Notes: generated by a model from the sequence alone, not told the origin. DNA of 64,000 nt from an uncultured Phycisphaerales bacterium (GCA_937871915.1 CALMPG010000138.1:22077-86076), one strand, 5' to 3'. Positions 8,801 to 17,809 are shown, counted from the first letter of the stretch. A program made the numbers and translations.

Positions 8801-9904
8801 GGCCTGATCCAGCGGGGCGAGGTATTCGACGGCCTCGATGGTGAGGCCCGCGGCCACGAGAAGGCTCGCGGCACGCTTGCGGTTGTCCGGGTCTGCGCCG
8901 CCGAAGAACGTCGTGCCGCGCCGGATCCTGGCCGCGACGGCCCCGGCCTCGGTGCCGCGCCGGTGCACGGCCTTGAGGATCGCCCCCAGGCGCGTGACGA
9001 GCTTGTCGTCGAGCGGCCCGGGAGAGGCCTCGGAAATGGCGAGAACTTCGTCGGGAACGAGGGCGGAGTCGGAGGAGCCCAGGGCCGAGAGAACGAAGGC
9101 GTAGATGGGGACGGCGTCGGACTTGGCCTCGGTCTTCAGGAACTCGCCCATGCCGTGCCAGTCGCCGGAGACGACCAGAAGGCGGAACCGCTCGGCCAGT
9201 TCGTTCGTGCGCAGCGCGGCCATGGCCTTGGCACGGGCGGCCTCGGCGGCCTTGGCCTTGGCCGTTGCGCCGGTCTCGGCCGGTTTCTCGTCGGCGGGCG
9301 CGCCGTCCGGAGACTCGGGGTCGCCGCCGCCGAACATGGCCCCGGCCGGGAGGGACATGCCCATGCCGGCCATGCGTTCGGCGAGCATGGCGCGCAGGCT
9401 GTCGGGCATCCCGGCGGGAAGCGCGGGCATGTCGCCGCCGGGGCCGTCCTCGCCGCCGGGCACGAGCTCGCCGCCGCCCTCGCCGGGCCCGCCGTCGGGA
9501 AGGCCGAGGGACTCGGGCTTGGGCGGGCCGGCGGGCCGGATGGCGTTTGCGCGGGCCTTGGCGGCGATGGAGGCACGGGCGGCAAGGACGCTCTGCGGTG
9601 AGCGCGTGTAGTCCTGCTGCATGATCTTCTTGCCCAGATCGGTCTTCGGGCGGAGGGCCGGATCGGACTCCTGCTGGCCGGCGCGCATTCCGCGGTAGCC
9701 CATCATCCCTTCGTCCATCGCGTCGGCCGAGTCGTCGTCGTCCTCATCGTCGGCCGCGCGGGCGGGGCGCTGGCCGGGGTAGGGGCGCCGGCCGATGGAG
9801 GGCTGGAACGACATGCCGCCGAACTGGGCCAGGGAGTCGGGCGCGCCGGAGAGGGCGAGGAGGAGGGCGGCGGTGAGGAGGAGCGCGGTGGTTGGGCGGG
9901 GCAT
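5804..9904 (-). CDS. 1366-residue exported membrane protein, BatD-like end of the Bat operon
   Basis: An N-terminal signal peptide begins at MPRPTTALLL, which decided the start at 9904 over the longer frame to 9949. An acidic, Met/Gly-rich linker follows, then a long helical, TPR-like middle with NPYGYNPYG and GGYNPYGY tracts. Next come a beta-rich domain, one membrane segment (LWAVGLGVLLAAVVAVLVAL) and a cytoplasmic helical tail. The beta-domain plus membrane anchor resembles BatD, which with MoxR and VWA proteins forms envelope-stress complexes in other bacteria. The gene ends a six-gene run but is separated from it by an inverted repeat. A family A palindrome (7493-7568) is inserted in frame and encodes GTPTLRGGS. 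The BatD assignment is by position and topology, not by clear motif. Confidence 0.75.
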   Translation of the reverse strand: MPRPTTALLLTAALLLALSGAPDSLAQFGGMSFQPSIGRRPYPGQRPARAADDEDDDDSADAMDEGMMGYRGMRAGQQESDPALRPKTDLGKKIMQQDYTRSPQSVLAARASIAAKARANAIRPAGPPKPESLGLPDGGPGEGGGELVPGGEDGPGGDMPALPAGMPDSLRAMLAERMAGMGMSLPAGAMFGGGDPESPDGAPADEKPAETGATAKAKAAEAARAKAMAALRTNELAERFRLLVVSGDWHGMGEFLKTEAKSDAVPIYAFVLSALGSSDSALVPDEVLAISEASPGPLDDKLVTRLGAILKAVHRRGTEAGAVAARIRRGTTFFGGADPDNRKRAASLLVAAGLTIEAVEYLAPLDQARREEDADLMNLHATYYRALARTQKGTERQESSRTGWQLCRELLAFNYATPEQRAKALSTALGVLSEVPGDDADAWLATLFTGDPDVGWKVIDKVNSRALNLRARQAQPDDRLKALTMIQRLGKAIIAGAGKEHVQEWRSGLDMLTLTLIDEAEYTRNSGGNTGGNEYNPYGYNPYGEQRFQPIPAERLSTVLPDAPWLAVIDPGLAAKLEVMVAATSGGSGDAAAVLEMIRPIAATDPKRAVKLAEALLSGWANFVKPGGSTEDGSYAYARRYSMYGGYNPYGYMPGGAGAIPLTRARQQRNLQTLGLVLTDLKTLKVGPIPPKALVDAFAISHSDAEVFRPDDIETVLGPVEKMAPEARIKLAEIMRQRLGTLWRRPQVQQQAGTKRTDKELTAEVTRGYELAASLLSGLGTPTLRGGSGESSQTQDPARSGGVPDAWSAACLAADLAFDYAEFFYGQTPGSVDMPTYTAMRDQAFAGYKHAAALYAQTLAAGTIQPSARVYVQWFSSSLGASDLGYLTRQDRPDLNQAQQVLAAIHALPEAMQRKHVGLFAAAATAAMREMNPELKPRFARHAMEIIGDHPDGADLRRTVAYYDDLVKEIELALTIDGPTDVGTSVFGAQLAIYATRNVSREGGGFSKYLRNEQWHPQTGQPVNYKDDLDKSLREKLSDKFDVVSITFHKPEVQPMGLRREDWEQFPLAYLLLKARDASVDRLPQLSLDMDFADGQGTVILPVSSPVTLISASTASARPAPVDLEIEQTLDDRRLATDGVLSLEVHARAKGLLPPLASLISLAAPAGFGAPKIDDHGAAIAELDASGADVIPVSEESWSLEFKPAGDARPTSFTFPQVAGTPAKTATKRYTDADITDSPTTVAITPPPPSLTLWAVGLGVLLAAVVAVLVALRLRKRSRGDGAPPPLFVIPAHVTPVNAIGLLRKMHDMNGTLLPASDQTRLAGDIETLEKRYFAPAGAGGDNNAGGGSAELRNLLELWIARTRQG
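7493..7568. repeat. In-frame palindromic repeat, family A, inside the 1366-residue gene
   Basis: Two arms (7493-7519 and 7542-7568) form an imperfect palindrome built on ccacggagtgtcgggg. The reading frame stays open through it, and the right arm gives GTPTLRGGS in the protein. The same motif occurs at 10458-10483, 10827-10913 and 45306-45379. Confidence 0.85.
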
Positions 9905-9932
9905 GGGAAGTCCTGTGGGCGTGAGGCGGGGA

Positions 9933-10022
9933 TTCACCACCGAGGGCACCGAGAGAGGCGGGGGAAGAGTGTGCGAGCTTGGTGCGGTTGGTTCTGGCTC
10001 TCTCGGTGCTCTCTGTGGTGAA
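9933..10022. repeat. Inverted repeat of the ttcaccac-gag-gcaccgag type
   Basis: Arms 9933-9959 and 9996-10022 are 27 nt each with three mismatches and a 36-nt loop. The element fills the gap between the TPR-like gene and the 1366-residue gene. Similar accident-prone 'accacagag' repeats are scattered in many bacterial genomes. Confidence 0.8.
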
Positions 10023-10033
10023 GGTCTGGTTTC

Positions 10034-10792
10034 TTACGAGCCCTTCTCGCGGTTCTGGGCCTGGCCGGCGGAGTTCTTCTTGATCTGGTCGCGGGCGTCG
10101 GAGGGCTTCTTGCCCTGGCACTTGCTCATGCGCTGGGCCCGCTTCTTCTGGCAGCAGCTGCCGTTGCACTTGCACTTCTTGGGCAGCGGGAGGCCGGCGA
10201 GCTCAGAAATGTCCATGCGCTCGAGGCGGATGACCTGCTCGTCGTTCTTGGTGGCCGCGTCGGCGAGTTGCTTGTCGCCGCTCGCGATGGCGGTCTCGGC
10301 GAGCAGGCGGAACTGCTGGCGGGCGAGCTCGGTCTCGGGCTTCCACTCGTCGGCGGCCGCGCCCTCGAGGCGCATGGTCCAGGCGGTGAAATACGCGGCG
10401 GTGCCGAGAGCGTCGCGGGTTTCGTCCAGGAGTGTGGCGGACTCCGACTCGGACAGAGACCCGCCACGGAGTGTCGGGGTGCCAAGTTCGGTGATGAGGG
10501 ACTCGAGCTGGGCCGCGCCCTCGATGAGGTTTCCGGCGAAGACGTTGGCCTTGGCCTCTCGCAGGGAGAGCCGGGCCCGCTCGGCGGTGCGGTCTTCGGG
10601 GAGGTCGGCCTTGGCCGCGGCGTACTCGGTGGCGGCGGTGGCGTAGTCCTCGGCGGCCTCGGCGGCGAGGGCGCGCGAGAGGTGGTCGCCGGCGCGGTCG
10701 CTGGCAAGCAGACGCTGCCCGGGGCCCATGTGCAGGGCGATGGCGGCGACGGGAACGATGGCCCAGATGGCCCAGAGAACGCGGTGTTTCAT
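10034..10792 (-). CDS. Membrane-anchored TPR-like protein of the Bat operon
   Basis: This 252-residue protein has an N-terminal hydrophobic segment (residues 5-21), either a signal anchor or an uncleaved signal. An Ala-rich helical region with the LSRALAAEAAEDYATAATEYAAA pattern, split here by comparison with TPR helices, follows. The C-terminus is Lys- and Cys-rich (CKCNGSCCQ...C), which could bind a metal. Its position after two VWA genes matches BatC, the TPR member of Bat clusters. The ATG overlaps the upstream stop as ATGA. Residues 104-112 (GTPTLRGGS) come from a family A palindromic repeat. The role is inferred from context. Confidence 0.75.
   Translation of the reverse strand: MKHRVLWAIWAIVPVAAIALHMGPGQRLLASDRAGDHLSRALAAEAAEDYATAATEYAAAKADLPEDRTAERARLSLREAKANVFAGNLIEGAAQLESLITELGTPTLRGGSLSESESATLLDETRDALGTAAYFTAWTMRLEGAAADEWKPETELARQQFRLLAETAIASGDKQLADAATKNDEQVIRLERMDISELAGLPLPKKCKCNGSCCQKKRAQRMSKCQGKKPSDARDQIKKNSAGQAQNREKGS
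10458..10483. repeat. Family A half element inside the TPR-like gene
   Basis: A 26-nt copy of the right arm of family A lies in the same reading phase as at 7542-7568 and again encodes GTPTLRGGS. The partner arm is too degraded to define. Confidence 0.75.
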
Positions 10793-11865
10793 GGGGTGGC
10801 TCCTGCGGGGATGGCGGGATTGCTGTGGGTGGTCCGCCGCTCCGCGGCGGGATTCGGGGATGTGTGCGATGAAAGGGACTCGGAAGAGCCCGCCACGGAG
10901 TGTCGGGGCGCCCGGTCACGGGGCACCCGGCGCGGGGCGCCGAACGCGGCCAGCAGCGGGGCGATCGAGGCGAGCGTGGCTGCCCCCGCGCCGGCGGCGA
11001 TGAGGGCCAGCGTCTTGGTGCTCGGACCGTCGCCGTCCGGGTTGCGGAGCATGGACAGGCCGGCGAGAACCGTGGTGGGGAGGTGCTTGGTGTTCCCGTC
11101 GTGGTACACGCCCCGCAGCCGGGCCGCAAGGCCGCGCAGCGAGGAGATGTCCTGGCGCGAGGAGTGCCCGGCGATGGAGGTGCCGCGGTAGGGGTTGCCC
11201 ACGCCGAGGATGAGGGCATCGGTGATGGAGGCGGGGAGGCGCGGCGGGATGGCGTCGGGGAGGGTGTCGCCGTCGGAGACGACGATGAGCGTGGCGGAGT
11301 TGGGCGGCCACTTCCCGGCGAGCGCGACGGCCTCGCGGACGCCCGCGTACATGTTGGTCTGGCCCTCCTTGAAGGCGTACTCGAGGGGGAGGTCGGCGAG
11401 GATGTTGTGCACGACGTTGAGGTCGGAGGTGTCCACGACGACGGTCTTGGCCGTGGTGTAGAAGGCGACGATGCTCACCCTCGTGCGGGCCATGTCGAGG
11501 CGCTGGAAGACCGAGCGCAGGACCTCGGCGGCCCGCTCGCGCCGGAGCTGCTTGCCCTGCGGCCCGGCGTCGCGGATGAACATGCTCGGCGAGGCGTCGA
11601 GGGCGATGAGGAGGTGCCGGTCGGCGGTGGACTTGCCGGGATCGGTTCGGGCGGGCGTGCCGTCGATGCTCAGGAGGGTGAGCAACCCCCACACGCACAG
11701 GCCCAGGGCGAGGGGGCGGACGACGGGCACGGCGCGGGTCCACGCGGCGGGGCGGCCGGTGGGGACGAACGCGAGGCGGGCGATGCGGGAGATGCGGCGC
11801 GCGTGGAGGGCCTCCGCGAGGGCGGCGAGGAGGACGGCGGAGATGGCGATGAGCAGGATCACCAT
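10789..11865 (-). CDS. VWA-domain membrane protein, BatB-like
   Basis: This 358-residue protein has an N-terminal membrane segment (2-20), a second near 50-66 and a third near the C-terminus. The VWA domain between them carries a D90-A-S-P-S94 metal-ion-dependent adhesion motif. The order of two VWA genes behind MoxR and DUF58 matches batA-batB. The ATG at 11865 lies inside the end of batA (7-nt overlap), and its stop overlaps the next ATG. The last 45 residues are low-complexity and derive from a family A palindrome (10827-10913) at the 3' end, so the native C-terminus was probably shorter or different. It is expected to act at the inner membrane. Confidence 0.85.
   Translation of the reverse strand: MVILLIAISAVLLAALAEALHARRISRIARLAFVPTGRPAAWTRAVPVVRPLALGLCVWGLLTLLSIDGTPARTDPGKSTADRHLLIALDASPSMFIRDAGPQGKQLRRERAAEVLRSVFQRLDMARTRVSIVAFYTTAKTVVVDTSDLNVVHNILADLPLEYAFKEGQTNMYAGVREAVALAGKWPPNSATLIVVSDGDTLPDAIPPRLPASITDALILGVGNPYRGTSIAGHSSRQDISSLRGLAARLRGVYHDGNTKHLPTTVLAGLSMLRNPDGDGPSTKTLALIAAGAGAATLASIAPLLAAFGAPRRVPRDRAPRHSVAGSSESLSSHTSPNPAAERRTTHSNPAIPAGATP
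10827..10913. repeat. Family A palindrome in the 3' end of the BatB-like gene
   Basis: Arms 10827-10851 and 10889-10913 share the ccacggagtgtcgggg core; the left arm carries the ccgctccgcgg variant. The element supplies the PRHSVAG...PAAERRTT segment of the protein tail. Confidence 0.8.
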
Positions 11866-12818
11866 GGTGTGACGCGAAGGCCAAAGAGACAGAGGGCGTG
11901 CAGGGCGAGCGCGGCGAGGGCCGAGGCGATGAACGGGAAGAAATCGTCCACCGGCTCGGGCTCGGTGGGCCTGGAGCGGGTCGGGTGCATCTTGTCGATG
12001 TGGTCGAAGATGCCCTTGAGGGAGGTCGGGTCGGCCGCGTCGAAGACGCGCCCGCCGGTGGGAGAGACCACGTCGGCGAGCTGGATGGGTGCGGGCGGCT
12101 CGCCGACGTTGATGGCGTGGACGACGATGCTCGAATCGCGGAGCTCGCCCCCGATCTGCTGGGCGATGGGCCCGTCGAGATCGGAGGAGAATCCGTCGGT
12201 GATGATGATGACGAGCCTGTCCCCCGTCTCCGCGTCGGGGTTGCTGGTGAGGACATCGCGGGCGTAGCGCAGGGCGTGGCCGACGCGGGTGGATTGCAGC
12301 AGCGCGGGCATCGTCGAGGGGTCGAGGAAGGGCGTGGCGTTCTTGATCGCCGAGAGGTCCTTGGTCAGCGGGACCCAGCGGACGACCTCGCCGCCGAAGA
12401 TGGTCAGGCCGAACGCATCCCCCTTGCGGCGCGAGGTGAACGCGGTGATCGCGTCCATCGCGGCGGTGTAGCGACTGGCCGATCCGGTGCCGGAGTTGCG
12501 TCCGCCGCCGTAGCCGATCGGGCTGGACATGGAGCCCGAGACATCGAGCAGGAGCTCGATGCTCGTGAGCACGCGGGCCTGTCCCGGCGGGCCCAGACGC
12601 TGCGGACCGGCGAGGATGAGGACGACCGCGGCGAGTATCAGCGCGGGCAGGATCGCGGCGACGCGGAGGAAGCGGCCGAGCCAGCGACGCCGCGCGTGCG
12701 TGCCGTGATCGAGGGGGAGGCGCGTGCGGTGGCCGTGGTCGCGTCGGAAGAGTTCCCACGCCGCGATGGCCGCGGGAAGGAGGAGAGCGATGAGGATGAG
12801 GGGGTGGGCGAAGGTCAT
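11859..12818 (-). CDS. VWA-domain membrane protein, BatA-like
   Basis: This 319-residue protein has membrane segments at about 6-22, 52-70 and 293-312. The VWA domain has a complete MIDAS motif, D92-V-S-G-S-M, and a later ITDGFSS segment. The family is usually anchored in the inner membrane with the VWA domain in the periplasm, paired with BatB. The start at 12818 overlaps the upstream stop codon (ATGA), and the gene overlaps batB by 7 nt. A longer frame upstream reads the previous gene out of phase and was discarded. Confidence 0.88.
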   Translation of the reverse strand: MTFAHPLILIALLLPAAIAAWELFRRDHGHRTRLPLDHGTHARRRWLGRFLRVAAILPALILAAVVLILAGPQRLGPPGQARVLTSIELLLDVSGSMSSPIGYGGGRNSGTGSASRYTAAMDAITAFTSRRKGDAFGLTIFGGEVVRWVPLTKDLSAIKNATPFLDPSTMPALLQSTRVGHALRYARDVLTSNPDAETGDRLVIIITDGFSSDLDGPIAQQIGGELRDSSIVVHAINVGEPPAPIQLADVVSPTGGRVFDAADPTSLKGIFDHIDKMHPTRSRPTEPEPVDDFFPFIASALAALALHALCLFGLRVTPW

Positions 12819-13729
12819 GGGCGTGCCCCTCCGGAGATGGAGGACGCCGCTCCGTTGCTCTGGGCCAGGTCGATGGGCGCGGCGGTGCGGTAGGGGGCGA
12901 GGAGGGTGTTGAGGTCGATGGGCTCCGACGTCGCCCTCGTGGTGGACGCGGGCCGGTGGAGCCACCCCTCGAGGTGGGCCAGCAGTGGGCCGGCCTGATC
13001 ATGGTGGCGAAGGGCGTGCAGAGACTCGCCGTGGGAGCGGGCGAGAAGGTGGAGGCGGCCGCGCCAGTGCGTGACCAGCAGCCGTTCGAGGCGGGCCTGG
13101 TCCTGCGGGCCGAGCGCGCCGGACATCGCGGCCTCGACGAGCGGACGGAGCTGGTCGGCCAGCGTGGGCGGGGCGGGGGGCGGGGCGGCGACCTCCGCGC
13201 GCCGGCGGAGCCTGTTGACGAGGGCCCACGCGAGGGGGATGAGCCAGAGCACGCCCAGCGCGATGAGGGCGAGGCGGTAGCCGCCGATGCGAGGGGGCGC
13301 GGCGCCGCCGATCGGGAAGAGATCGCCGCTCGCGTCGAGCGGGAGCGAGGGGACCGAGCGGACCATCACGGCCTGCCCGTCGGTGACGGGGCTTCCCTCG
13401 GCGTGCCGGAGGAAGGCGCGCAGGTCGAAGTCGCCCGGAACCGCCGCGATGTAGCGGAGGTCGTAGAGCGTCGCGGGGCCGTCGGGAGCCGTGCCGGCGA
13501 TGCGGAGGGTGAGCTCGGACTTGTCGCCCACGGGGAGGGGGCGCAGGGCCGGGTCCGTCGAGCGGAAAAGCACCTTGCCCTCAAGGCCGACCGGGGTTTG
13601 GTTGATCGGCTCTGGTGGGGCGGCGAAAGCGAACGCGGTCAACGCGACGCAGAGAATGAGAGAGAGCCACACAACGCGAGGCAGACCCCTCACTGCGTTC
13701 GGGGCTCGTCGAAGCCGGGTGGAGTTCAT
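12815..13729 (-). CDS. Bat-operon membrane protein with periplasmic N-terminal domain
   Basis: This 304-residue protein has a signal peptide or anchor (20-36), a beta-rich periplasmic domain of about 110 residues and a membrane segment at 151-170. An Arg-rich junction and a cytoplasmic helical domain follow. The position between DUF58 and batA is one where MoxR clusters often carry DUF4381-like or unnamed anchored proteins, but no family motif was recognised with confidence. ATGA overlaps at both ends show that it is translated as part of the operon. Confidence 0.75.
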   Translation of the reverse strand: MNSTRLRRAPNAVRGLPRVVWLSLILCVALTAFAFAAPPEPINQTPVGLEGKVLFRSTDPALRPLPVGDKSELTLRIAGTAPDGPATLYDLRYIAAVPGDFDLRAFLRHAEGSPVTDGQAVMVRSVPSLPLDASGDLFPIGGAAPPRIGGYRLALIALGVLWLIPLAWALVNRLRRRAEVAAPPPAPPTLADQLRPLVEAAMSGALGPQDQARLERLLVTHWRGRLHLLARSHGESLHALRHHDQAGPLLAHLEGWLHRPASTTRATSEPIDLNTLLAPYRTAAPIDLAQSNGAASSISGGARP

Positions 13730-14676
13730 CGCGACCTCCCGAGCGTGCCCGCGTGGGCGTTGAGGGCGTGGCGCACGGTGGCGATGACGGGGCCGTCGGT
13801 GCGGACCTCGGTGAGCTGGACCCGGGCGCGCCCGAGGTCCTCGGCGTCGGACGCGGCCCTCGCCGCGGCGGAGGGGATGCGGCGCGAGGAGGTGAGAAAC
13901 GATGTGCCGGTCTCGGCCTCGCCCGCGTGCAGGAACCCGGCGCGGAGCGGCGTGCACTCGGCAGGGTCGGTCAGGCGCAGGACGATGACGTCGTGGATCG
14001 CGCCGAGCCGGCGGAGGATGCCGATCGCGCCGGGGTCGTGCAGGTCGCTGAGAACGATGACAACGCTGGTGTGCTTGGCGATGGTCTCGACCTGCGTGAG
14101 TCGCTCGGAGAGGCGGGTGCGCTCGTGGTGGGCGGGGGCGCGGAGGTGCCGGATCCAGGTCCAGACGCGCCCGCGCGAGAGGGTGGGGGTGGTGGGGACG
14201 CCGCGGTCGCCCGCGCCGAGGATGCAGACGGGGGAACGCCGGCGGAGGCCGACGAGGGCGAGCGCGCCGGCGAGCCAGACGGCCGCGTCGTGCTTGGAGA
14301 GGGGGACGCTGGAGACGTTCATCGACCCGGAGGTGTCCACCACGAGGTAGAGCCCGGCCCGCTTGGGGGCCTCGAACTCCTTGACGTGGACGGTGCCCGA
14401 GCGAGCGGTGACGCGCCAGTCGATGCGCCGGACGGAGTCGCCGTGGGCCCAGGGACGGGACTGGGCGAAGTCCACGCCGGGGCCGACAAAGCGGGAGGGA
14501 TCGGCCCCGCCGGTGAGGTCGTCGGCGAGGCGCCGGAGGATGAGATCGAAGCGGGCAGCGCCGATCTCGTGGGGGATGGCCGGGAGGCTGGCGCCCTCGG
14601 CGTGCGGGTGGTGAGGATTGGTGGCGGTGGTCGGCACGCGTTGGAGTTCGTGGAGTTTCAGGGACACGAGGGGCAC
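13726..14676 (-). CDS. DUF58 protein of the MoxR operon
   Basis: This 316-residue protein carries the DUF58 signature RPWAHGDSVRRIDW (residues 74-87) and a VWA-like DTSGSM (114-119). DUF58 proteins act with MoxR ATPases, probably as VWA-type substrates or adaptors; the exact task is not known. The annotated GTG at 14676 lies inside one arm of an inverted repeat (14662-14767). The first dozen residues may therefore be repeat-derived, and a GTG at 14637 is an alternative start. Neither has a good ribosome binding site. The stop overlaps the next ATG. Confidence 0.85.
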   Translation of the reverse strand: MPLVSLKLHELQRVPTTATNPHHPHAEGASLPAIPHEIGAARFDLILRRLADDLTGGADPSRFVGPGVDFAQSRPWAHGDSVRRIDWRVTARSGTVHVKEFEAPKRAGLYLVVDTSGSMNVSSVPLSKHDAAVWLAGALALVGLRRRSPVCILGAGDRGVPTTPTLSRGRVWTWIRHLRAPAHHERTRLSERLTQVETIAKHTSVVIVLSDLHDPGAIGILRRLGAIHDVIVLRLTDPAECTPLRAGFLHAGEAETGTSFLTSSRRIPSAAARAASDAEDLGRARVQLTEVRTDGPVIATVRHALNAHAGTLGRSR

Positions 14677-14767
14677 GGTGGGGGAACGGAGTTCACGAAG
14701 GGAGATGCTGGCGAGAACTCAAAGTTATTCCTCGTGCCCGCGCTCATGCTCCGTGGCCCTCGTGTCC
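14662..14767. repeat. Inverted repeat spanning the moxR-DUF58 gap
   Basis: Arms 14662-14678 and 14751-14767 are 17 nt with one mismatch (core ggacacgaggg). The element covers most of the gap between moxR and the DUF58 gene and contains the proposed GTG start of the latter. Confidence 0.75.
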
Positions 14768-14801
14768 TTGGAGCCCATCGGAGCAGGTCGAAGGCCGGGT
14801 G

Positions 14802-15872
<1,071 letters not shown>

Positions 15873-16112
15873 GCGGACCCCTTGTGCAATCGAAGATGGC
15901 CGATCTGGTCCACCAATATACAGACATCGACGCGCAAGGGGTCGGAAAGTTCGGGAAATCCTTGGGTGAAGGCCGGCTTTGAGGGGAATGGCGGGGTTTT
16001 GGGCTGGCATGGATACAGGCGGGAACCTCTCCCGGTCGGCCAGCCTCCAAGTCCTGGCGGAAACGTCCCCCGCCCACCAAGCTCGAGGACGGGGCCTTTC
16101 CAGGAGCATCCC

Positions 16113-16733
16113 ATGACCACGGTCGTGACTCAGGAAAACCCGGCGACAAACGCGCCGGGAGGGGGCGCGCGGGAGGCCTCGGCGCTCCAGATCCGGGATT
16201 GGCTGCGCAATGGCGAGTGCGTGCTCGTGGACGTCCGCGAGCCCGACGAGCACGCGCGGGAGCACATCGGCCAGGCCCGGATCGTGCCGCTCTCTCGATT
16301 CGACGCGGCGGAGGCGGCGCGTGGTGTGAATCCCGGCCAGCGGCTGGTCCTGCATTGCAAGAGCGGGAAGCGCTCCGCCGATGCGGCACGCCTGGCCGTC
16401 GGCCGCCTCGGCCCCGGCACGCCCGTGGTGAGCATGAGCGGGGGAATCGAGGCGTGGAAGGGAGCGGGGCTGCCGGTGGTGACCAACGCGAGCGTGTCGG
16501 GCATCAGCGTGATGCGGCAGGTCCAGCTCGTCATCGGGGTGGGCGTGCTGGTCGGGTGTGCCCTCGCGTGGCTGGTCCACCCGGGGTTCCTGGCGATCCC
16601 GGCCTTCTTCGGGGCCGGGCTGGTCTTCGCTGGGGCGTCGGGAACCTGCGGTCTGGCGGCGATCCTGGGCAAGATGCCATGGAATCGCGCCGGGAAGGCC
16701 GGAGCCTCGTGCTCGACGGGCGGATGTGGATGA
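16113..16733 (+). CDS. Rhodanese domain fused to DUF2892 membrane domain
   Basis: This 206-residue protein has an N-terminal rhodanese domain with VDVREPDEH and the active-site loop C82-K-S-G-K-R. Two C-terminal membrane helices in the DUF2892 (YgaP-like) style follow. YgaP-type proteins are membrane-bound sulfurtransferases with the catalytic domain in the cytoplasm. A cag-gag ribosome binding site (caggag, about 16102) precedes the ATG. The C-terminus (CSTGGCG) has two extra Cys that could bind metal or form a disulfide. The AhpD-like gene 67 nt downstream suggests a shared role in thiol or sulfur stress. Confidence 0.9.
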   Translation: MTTVVTQENPATNAPGGGAREASALQIRDWLRNGECVLVDVREPDEHAREHIGQARIVPLSRFDAAEAARGVNPGQRLVLHCKSGKRSADAARLAVGRLGPGTPVVSMSGGIEAWKGAGLPVVTNASVSGISVMRQVQLVIGVGVLVGCALAWLVHPGFLAIPAFFGAGLVFAGASGTCGLAAILGKMPWNRAGKAGASCSTGGCG

Positions 16734-16800
16734 GGGTGAACGGCTCGAACCGATCACACACCAGCACCGGGCGATGGCCCGGCGCAACAGGAGATTCAAC

Positions 16801-17169
16801 ATGTTGCACAATGCGACGAAGTTCTACGAGGCTTGGCCGGCGACGATGAACGCGATGAAGGCCAGGGGGGCCGACATCGCCAAGGCCTTCGGGCCGTTCT
16901 TTCAGGGACTGATGAAGGACGGCACCGCCGAGGGCGGGCTGTCGGTGAAACACAAGGAACTCGTCGCCCTGGGCATCGGCGTGGCGATGCGCTGCGAGCC
17001 GTGCATCTATGCCCACGTGGAGAAGTGCCTCAAGGCCGGGTCCACGCCCCGCGAGGTGATGGACGCGGCGGGCGTGGCGGTAATGATGGGGGGCGGCCCG
17101 GCGTACACCTACACACCGATCGTCGCCGCCGCGCTGGAACACTTTGAGAAGCACCCGATCGCCCATTGA
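16801..17169 (+). CDS. AhpD-like carboxymuconolactone decarboxylase family protein
   Basis: This 122-residue protein has the CxxC...H centre of AhpD-like proteins, C65-E-P-C68 with H72. In that family the two Cys act as a peroxidase or disulfide reductase pair. The length fits a single-domain member. A clear aggag ribosome binding site lies just before the ATG at 16801. It probably forms an operon with the rhodanese gene. Thiol-peroxide metabolism is the likely field; the specific substrate is unknown. Confidence 0.88.
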   Translation: MLHNATKFYEAWPATMNAMKARGADIAKAFGPFFQGLMKDGTAEGGLSVKHKELVALGIGVAMRCEPCIYAHVEKCLKAGSTPREVMDAAGVAVMMGGGPAYTYTPIVAAALEHFEKHPIAH

Positions 17170-17295
17170 TCGACGCAACCGTTCGGAAGAACCCCATCCA
17201 CCGAGGTTGATGCCTCCGCGTGATCGACCTGGGGCACTTCCCGGGCACCCGGGGTCATTTCAAGTCTTGAATTGCGCCACTCCAGAATCGACCAA

Positions 17296-17313
17296 CCCCT
17301 GCGATTGCAGGGG
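17296..17313. terminator. Hairpin downstream of tRNA-Ser
   Basis: A perfect 7-bp stem (cccctgc/gcagggg) with a gatt loop lies just past the 3' end of the minus-strand tRNA and between it and the AhpD-like gene. It could end either transcript, although no U-run follows. Confidence 0.45.
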
Positions 17314-17323
17314 CTGTCGTAAG

Positions 17324-17411
17324 CGGAGAGGGGGGGATTCGAACCCCCGACACGGACGAGCCGTGTACTGGTTTTCGAGACCAGCGCGTTCAACCACTCT
17401 GCCACCTCTCC
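17324..17411 (-). tRNA. tRNA-Ser(CGA)
   Basis: The minus strand folds into an 88-nt class II tRNA. The 7-bp acceptor stem is GGAGAGG/CCTCTCC, the anticodon loop is CTCGAAA (anticodon CGA, reading UCG), the variable arm is long as required for serine, and the T-loop is GGTTCGAATCC. The discriminator is G and CCA is not encoded. A TATCCT box at 17428-17433 on the minus strand is a plausible -10. Confidence 0.95.
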
Positions 17412-17809
17412 GGGGACTGTGGGCTCAAGGATAAGGCGAGTTGGCCGGGCATTCCAGCCGCGCCGTGGCAGTCCATATTTTTTGGCCTTGCAGAGTTGGC
17501 GCGTGGATACTTCCGCAGGCGTTCGAGGCGGCGATTCTCTCGACGGGCACACCATCACGCCGTACGCCAACGAGCCGGTGAATCGGTGAACCCCGGGGTG
17601 ATCCGCAGGGACATCGCAATACCCACGAGCGGCGGTTGAGCACGAGAAGGCGGTCGCGCGATGGCAACTCTCGAAGGCTCTCGATTGACCGTGCGGGATG
17701 CGCGTCGGTCGATACCGTGGATTCCTCGAGAATCGGAGGATGCGATTGCCCCGGGGTGCCCCGCCGCCCGCGGCGAGGGGTGCCGGGGCCAGGGTTACAC
17801 TCCCTGCGA
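17412..17809. other. 398-nt intergenic region
   Basis: This contains the likely tRNA-Ser promoter (TATCCT at 17428-17433, minus strand) and, at its right end, TACACT (17796-17801), 8 nt before the GTG of the GT87-like gene. A frame open from 17636 was judged non-coding before 17810 because it has no hydrophobic or domain character. Nothing else was recognised. Confidence 0.5.

Noticed and set aside
5741..9601. A plus-strand open frame of 1286 codons opposite the 1366-residue gene
   Set aside because: It is a shadow of a high-GC gene; it is Gly/Val/Arg-rich, lacks any domain, and the minus-strand frame has a signal peptide and a membrane helix.
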